This document shows positions 59,498-64,000 of a DNA stretch of 64,000 nucleotides, piece after piece (position 1 is the stretch's first letter; every line of letters begins with the position of its first letter). The translations under genes and the position numbers were made by a program. Location: NCBI GenBank assembly GCA_963799085.1, contig CAWCWA010000016.1, positions 1 through 64,000 on the forward strand, read 5' to 3'. This DNA comes from AP-15 sp963799085. Lineage in GTDB: Bacteria; Pseudomonadota; Alphaproteobacteria; ATCC43930; CGMCC-115725. The notes beneath the pieces are model-generated. The model was not told the DNA's origin. It did not search any database and worked only from the letters and a program-made list of their open reading frames with translations.

Positions 59498-60313
59498 ATG
59501 CCGACCCTTCGGCCGACCCCCGATCTCGACATGCATTACGAGGTCGACGATTTCACCGACCCGTGGCGCGCGGCCGAGACCATGCTGATGCTGCACGGCA
59601 ACGCGGAGAGCGGTCTCGCCTGGTACGGCTGGGTCCCGCAATTGGCGCGGCATTACCAGGTGGTGCGGCCCGACATGCGGGGTTTTGGCGCCTCAACGCC
59701 GATGCCGCGCGATTTCCTCTGGACGCTCGACGTAGTCATTGACGATTTCGTCGGGTTGATGGACAGCCTCGGCATCGAGCGTTTTCATCTGGTCGGCGCC
59801 AAGATCGGCGGCACGGTTGCCCGCGCTTTTGCCGCGCGCCGCCCGGAACGGGTCAAGACCTTGACCGTCGTCGGCACGCCGCCGCCGCTGCGTCCGGGTG
59901 CGGCGGAGCGCGTCCCGGAATTGAACGCCGCCTTCGAGCGCGACGGCGTTGAAGCCTGGGCGCGCCGGACAATGGGCGGCCGCCTCGGCAGCGGTTTTCC
60001 GCCCGAGGGTGTGGAGTGGTGGATCCAGTTCATGGGACGCACCGCGGTTTCGACGCAGATCGGCTTTATGAAGACGATCGCCTGCGCCGACATCCGCGCC
60101 GACGTGCCGAAGATCCGCTGCCCCACACTCGTCGTCACCACCGACGGCAGCGGCCTTGCCTCGGTCGACGAAACCCGCGCCTGGCAGCAGCAGATTCCGA
60201 ATTCGACCTTGGTGGTATTGCCTGGCGATTGCTATCATGTCGCCGCGACCCACGCCGAGCCCGCCGCGAAGGCGACGCTCGACTTTCTCGCCTGCTACGG
60301 CCGCACGCCGTAA
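59498..60313 (+). CDS. Alpha/beta hydrolase-fold protein lacking the nucleophile serine
   Basis: A 271-residue protein with LMLHGNAESGLAWYGWVPQL (oxyanion HGN), RPDMRGFGAST, and a nucleophile elbow that reads HLVGAKIGGTVA. Lysine (about residue 100) stands where serine is expected in GxSxG. The acid is probably D in VTTDGSGLAS and the histidine in DCYHVAATH. GGGAGGAT precedes the ATG. The fold is that of 3-oxoadipate enol-lactonase-like hydrolases, but without serine it cannot use the normal mechanism. It is followed 15 bp later by the fusion gene at 60329. Confidence 0.88.
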   Translation: MPTLRPTPDLDMHYEVDDFTDPWRAAETMLMLHGNAESGLAWYGWVPQLARHYQVVRPDMRGFGASTPMPRDFLWTLDVVIDDFVGLMDSLGIERFHLVGAKIGGTVARAFAARRPERVKTLTVVGTPPPLRPGAAERVPELNAAFERDGVEAWARRTMGGRLGSGFPPEGVEWWIQFMGRTAVSTQIGFMKTIACADIRADVPKIRCPTLVVTTDGSGLASVDETRAWQQQIPNSTLVVLPGDCYHVAATHAEPAAKATLDFLACYGRTP

Positions 60314-60328
60314 GCCCAGCGCCTCGCC

Positions 60329-62257
60329 ATGCCGATCCATCCCGCTTCTGTAGACAGTTCGGCGGTTCGTCTCGGCCGGAACGACCCCTGCCCGTGCGGC
60401 AGCGGCCGCAAGTTCAAACTGTGCTGTGGCCGCGCCGGTTCGTCGAAATCGGTCGCCGATGTCACAGAGCCGCCGCGGGGGAAGACGCTTGGTCGCTTGA
60501 CCGAAGCGAGCCGGGACAGGGAGGCGGTCGAGAAATTCCGGCAGATGCAGGTCGGCCTCCCGGACAATCTCCTCCGTACCGACCCGGCGCCCTCGGCGGG
60601 GCGCGTCGACGCGATCGCCGCCGAGCGGCACCGAGGGCGCGGGATGCGGCTGGTCGAGGCGGGGCAGCTGTCCGGCGGGATCGCCGAGCTGTCCCGGGCC
60701 GTGAGGCTCGACCCCAGAGACGCGGCGGCGCATCGGGCGCTCGGCCGGGCGCTGCTGCAGAGCGGCCGCCTCGCCGAAGCCGCGGCCACCCTCGAACTAG
60801 CGACGACGCTGGAAGATAATGCCGGGGCGTCCCACGATCTTGCGGTCGCGTTGCGCCGTCAGAATCTCGATGAGAAAGCGATTGCGGCCTACCGCCGGAC
60901 CCTCGATCTGGACCCGGAAATGGCGGAAGCCCATGCCGGTCTCGCCGAACTCCTCGATGATACAGGGGAAGATGACGAGGCCATAATCTGCTATCGGCGG
61001 GCCGCGGCGAGCGCGCCCGATACGACCTTCGGCTGCATGAACCTCGCCAAGGCGGCAGTCCTGGAAGCAGATTTTTCCGAGGCGGAAAGGCACTACCGAA
61101 AGGCGATCGTACGCGATCCTGCCGACGACCGGCTGTGGAAACTGCTCGGCGACGCTCTCACAAGGCAGGGTCGCTTCGACGAGGCGATCGCGGCCTTCGA
61201 CCAGGCCCTCCAGGTCAACCCGTTGCAGGTCGCCGCCCATTTTGCCGCGGTCGAAGCGCGCAAATGCACCGAGAGGGACCGCCCCAGAGTGACGCGAATG
61301 CTGGCGGCCCTGGACGAGCCTGTGCTTGACGACGTCAACCGGGCGCATCTCCACTTCGCCTTGGGAAAGTTGTTCGACGATCTGGGCGAGTATGAGAACG
61401 CGATGCGTCATTTCGATATGGCCAACGCGATCAAGGCTCGCTTCATGCATTTCGATGCGCCGGCTTTCGCCGCCGATGTCGATCGGCTGATCCGACGCTT
61501 CACCCCCGAGTTCTTTGCCGCCCATGCCGAGTTCGGCTGTGATGACGAGACGCCGGTGCTGATTGTCGGCATGCCGCGATCTGGTACGACATTGGTCGAA
61601 CAAATCCTTTCCAGCCATCCGAAGATCGCCGGCGGCGGCGAATTGCCCTATTGGATCAAGCGTATGGGGGCATGGGGGATCGCCGAGGCGAGCTATCTTA
61701 CGGCGGGGTGGGGGCGGGACCTGTCAGCTGGTTATCTCGAGCTGCTGCGCCGGATCGGGCCGACTGCCGCCCGGGTGACCGACAAGCTGCCGTTCAACGT
61801 GCTTTGCCTGGGACTCATCCACCTGCTGCTGCCGAAGGCCCGGATTATCCAATGCCGGCGGCACCCGCTCGACACCTGTCTCTCGATCTATTTCGCCAAT
61901 TTCCGGCAGGCGATCACCTTCGCCGCCGACAAGGCAGATATCGCTGCTGCCTATCGGCAATACGCGCGCCTGATGGATCATTGGCGGGCGGCGCTGCCGT
62001 CCGAGCGCTTTCTTGAAGTCGAATACGAGCGGCTGGTCGCCGATCCCGAGACGATCACCCGGCAAATGATCGCCTTCTGCGGGCTCGATTGGGACGATGC
62101 CTGTCTGCGACCCGAGCGCAACCGGCGCACCGTGACGACAGCGAGCCTGTGGCAGGCCCGCCAACCCGTCTACAACACCTCTATCGCGCGCTGGCGGCGC
62201 TACCGCCCGTGGCTCGGCAAGCTTGCCGATCTGCTGACGCCGGAAGAGATCGGCTGA
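60329..62257 (+). CDS. SEC-C motif, TPR and sulfotransferase fusion protein
   Basis: An intact 642-residue protein. The N-terminus has a SEC-C zinc motif, RNDPCPCGSGRKFKLCC (17-33). From about 95 to 330 are six or so TPR repeats (SRAVRLDPRDAAAHRALGRA, TLDLDPEMAEAHAGLAELLD, FDQALQVNPLQVAAHFAAVE). The C-terminal domain is a sulfotransferase: VLIVGMPRSGTTLVEQILSS (408-427) is the 5'-phosphosulfate loop, and IQCRRHPLDTCLSIYFANF the 3'-phosphate site. TPR-sulfotransferases are common in alphaproteobacteria and may modify proteins or polysaccharides; the N-terminal SEC-C motif is an unusual addition. Target and location are unknown; no signal peptide is seen. Confidence 0.92.
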   Translation: MPIHPASVDSSAVRLGRNDPCPCGSGRKFKLCCGRAGSSKSVADVTEPPRGKTLGRLTEASRDREAVEKFRQMQVGLPDNLLRTDPAPSAGRVDAIAAERHRGRGMRLVEAGQLSGGIAELSRAVRLDPRDAAAHRALGRALLQSGRLAEAAATLELATTLEDNAGASHDLAVALRRQNLDEKAIAAYRRTLDLDPEMAEAHAGLAELLDDTGEDDEAIICYRRAAASAPDTTFGCMNLAKAAVLEADFSEAERHYRKAIVRDPADDRLWKLLGDALTRQGRFDEAIAAFDQALQVNPLQVAAHFAAVEARKCTERDRPRVTRMLAALDEPVLDDVNRAHLHFALGKLFDDLGEYENAMRHFDMANAIKARFMHFDAPAFAADVDRLIRRFTPEFFAAHAEFGCDDETPVLIVGMPRSGTTLVEQILSSHPKIAGGGELPYWIKRMGAWGIAEASYLTAGWGRDLSAGYLELLRRIGPTAARVTDKLPFNVLCLGLIHLLLPKARIIQCRRHPLDTCLSIYFANFRQAITFAADKADIAAAYRQYARLMDHWRAALPSERFLEVEYERLVADPETITRQMIAFCGLDWDDACLRPERNRRTVTTASLWQARQPVYNTSIARWRRYRPWLGKLADLLTPEEIG

Positions 62258-62294
62258 GCGCGACCTCGATCCGTTTCGAAAACCTGAGGGCCTT

Positions 62295-62313
62295 GTCGGA
62301 AAATTTTACGCAA
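62295..62313 (+). repeat. 19-bp direct repeat upstream of the sigma-54 activator (second copy 62461-62479)
   Basis: GTCGGAAAATTTTACGCAA at 62295 and GTCGGAAAATTTAACACAA at 62461 match at 17 of 19 positions and are 166 bp apart. They lie in the 480-bp control region before the activator gene and are AT-rich, suggesting regulator-binding sites. Confidence 0.65.
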
Positions 62314-62536
62314 GCTGAAGCGCCGATTACGATTATAAAATTGCATATCTCCGATGCCGCCGGTCGAGCAGAAACTCTAGACTGTTGATTTGCTGCGGTT
62401 TCAGCGATCGCAAACGATCGCCGGCGAGTTCGTGGCGCCGTTAATATTAACCCAAGGACCGTCGGAAAATTTAACACAAAAATGTCTTCGCAGCGTCTAT
62501 TCACTGTCAAATCATTGATAATTAAAGGTTGGTCTG

Positions 62537-62736
62537 ATGCTTGCACGTCTCCCGTCAAACAACCACGAAGGGGCCACCTGCAAGATGACCACCCTCGTTC
62601 GGGCTGACATATCGGCACCCCGCTTCGCCGCCGAAAAAACAATCAGGATTTTGCGGTCGGACCCACGCCGCGAGCTTCCGGGCGGCCGTGCAGACGTGGC
62701 GGTTGCGCGAGCGACGAGCGGTACGTCGGGGCCGGC

Positions 62737-62740
<4 letters not shown>
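62537..62740 (+). CDS. Possible 67-residue ORF overlapping the sigma-54 activator start
   Basis: MLARLPSNNHEGATCKMTTL and further to ...TSGTSGPA. Its stop overlaps the next start by ATGA, which suggests coupling. No domain is recognised, composition is unremarkable, and there is only a weak ribosome-binding site. It could equally be a leader region of the activator transcript. Confidence 0.3.
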
Positions 62741-63864
<1,124 letters not shown>

Positions 63865-63888
63865 CGCCGGCGGGAAAACGCCCCCGGG

Positions 63889-63923
63889 CTGTCTCAAACG
63901 GACACCGATCAACTGTCTCAAAC
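63889..63923 (+). repeat. Two 11-bp direct repeats CTGTCTCAAAC
   Basis: Exact copies at 63889-63899 and 63913-63923, 24 bp apart (about two helical turns), lie just after the activator gene and 63 bp before the next start codon. Such spacing suits enhancer sites for a dimeric activator. Confidence 0.6.
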
Positions 63924-63985
63924 TTCGCTCAAGATAGAACGGAATTTTAAGGATGTTCCGGCAAGCAATTGAAATAAGAGGACCA

Positions 63986-64000
63986 ATGACAGCCGGATCG
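63986..64000 (+). CDS. Start of a gene running off the right edge
   Basis: ATGACAGCCGGATCG follows AAGAGGA at a good distance. Only five codons are inside the window, so the product is unknown. Confidence 0.4.

Overview
The window is GC-rich, densely coded proteobacterial chromosome. A DUF2852-type membrane protein, PF04392-type ABC substrate-binding proteins, a KdpFABC-KdpDE set and a large aromatic/acid catabolism cluster together suggest a soil- or water-dwelling alphaproteobacterium. That assignment rests on gene content only.

Layout. 1-3371 (minus strand) is a NACHT-type NTPase gene that leaves the window on the left. It is cut by a complete IS5-family (IS1031-like) element at 1438-2368, which sits in a 3-bp TTA duplication; removing the element and one TTA restores the frame. 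3533-6185 is an IS21-family element with frameshifted istA and intact istB. 6247-25561 is a catabolic region: FAD monooxygenase, HpcH/HpaI aldolase, LLM flavin oxidoreductase, 3-hydroxyisobutyrate dehydrogenase-like protein, two SDRs, alpha/beta hydrolase, HpaB-type hydroxylase, enolase-superfamily protein, acyl-CoA-dehydrogenase-fold monooxygenase, two amidohydrolases, dienelactone hydrolase, M19 dipeptidase and an ABC substrate-binding protein, with asnS and a PEP-CTERM protein among them. 25814-27444 is an IS1380-family element beside an IS110 fragment. 27761-32254 is a decayed BREX type 2 (Pgl) locus: pglW with many frameshifts and an internal inversion, followed by pglX cut off before its methyltransferase motif I. 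33063-36421 holds a GntR regulator, a truncated PhyH-type dioxygenase ended by an IS5-family element, and an SDR. 36631-38263 is an IS1182-family element. 38836-47476 is an intact potassium module: small membrane ORF, kdpF, A, B, C, D, E and a PTS IIA-like gene. 47697-50677 holds a truncated MetE-like gene, a DsrE-like protein, a second ABC substrate-binding protein and gene fragments. 51022-64000 is mostly single enzymes: DUF4239, GST/TetR pair, DUF2852, CaiB-type CoA-transferase, Spy-like protein, SMP-30 family protein, D-aminoacylase-type amidohydrolase, alpha/beta hydrolase, a SEC-C/TPR/sulfotransferase fusion and a sigma-54 activator.

How it fits together. Two antiphage systems (NACHT and BREX-2) lie within 32 kb and both are broken by insertion sequences, so this looks like a decaying defence island overrun by transposons. 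The potassium module is a coherent functional unit and is free of frameshifts. The catabolic region looks like assembled pathways for an aromatic or related acid, but the substrate cannot be read from sequence.

Caution. About twenty otherwise well-conserved genes, including asnS, carry single-base frameshifts, several in C or G runs. Many may be sequencing errors and not real pseudogenes. Where a frameshift is stated, the coordinates give the full extent of the conserved gene across frames.
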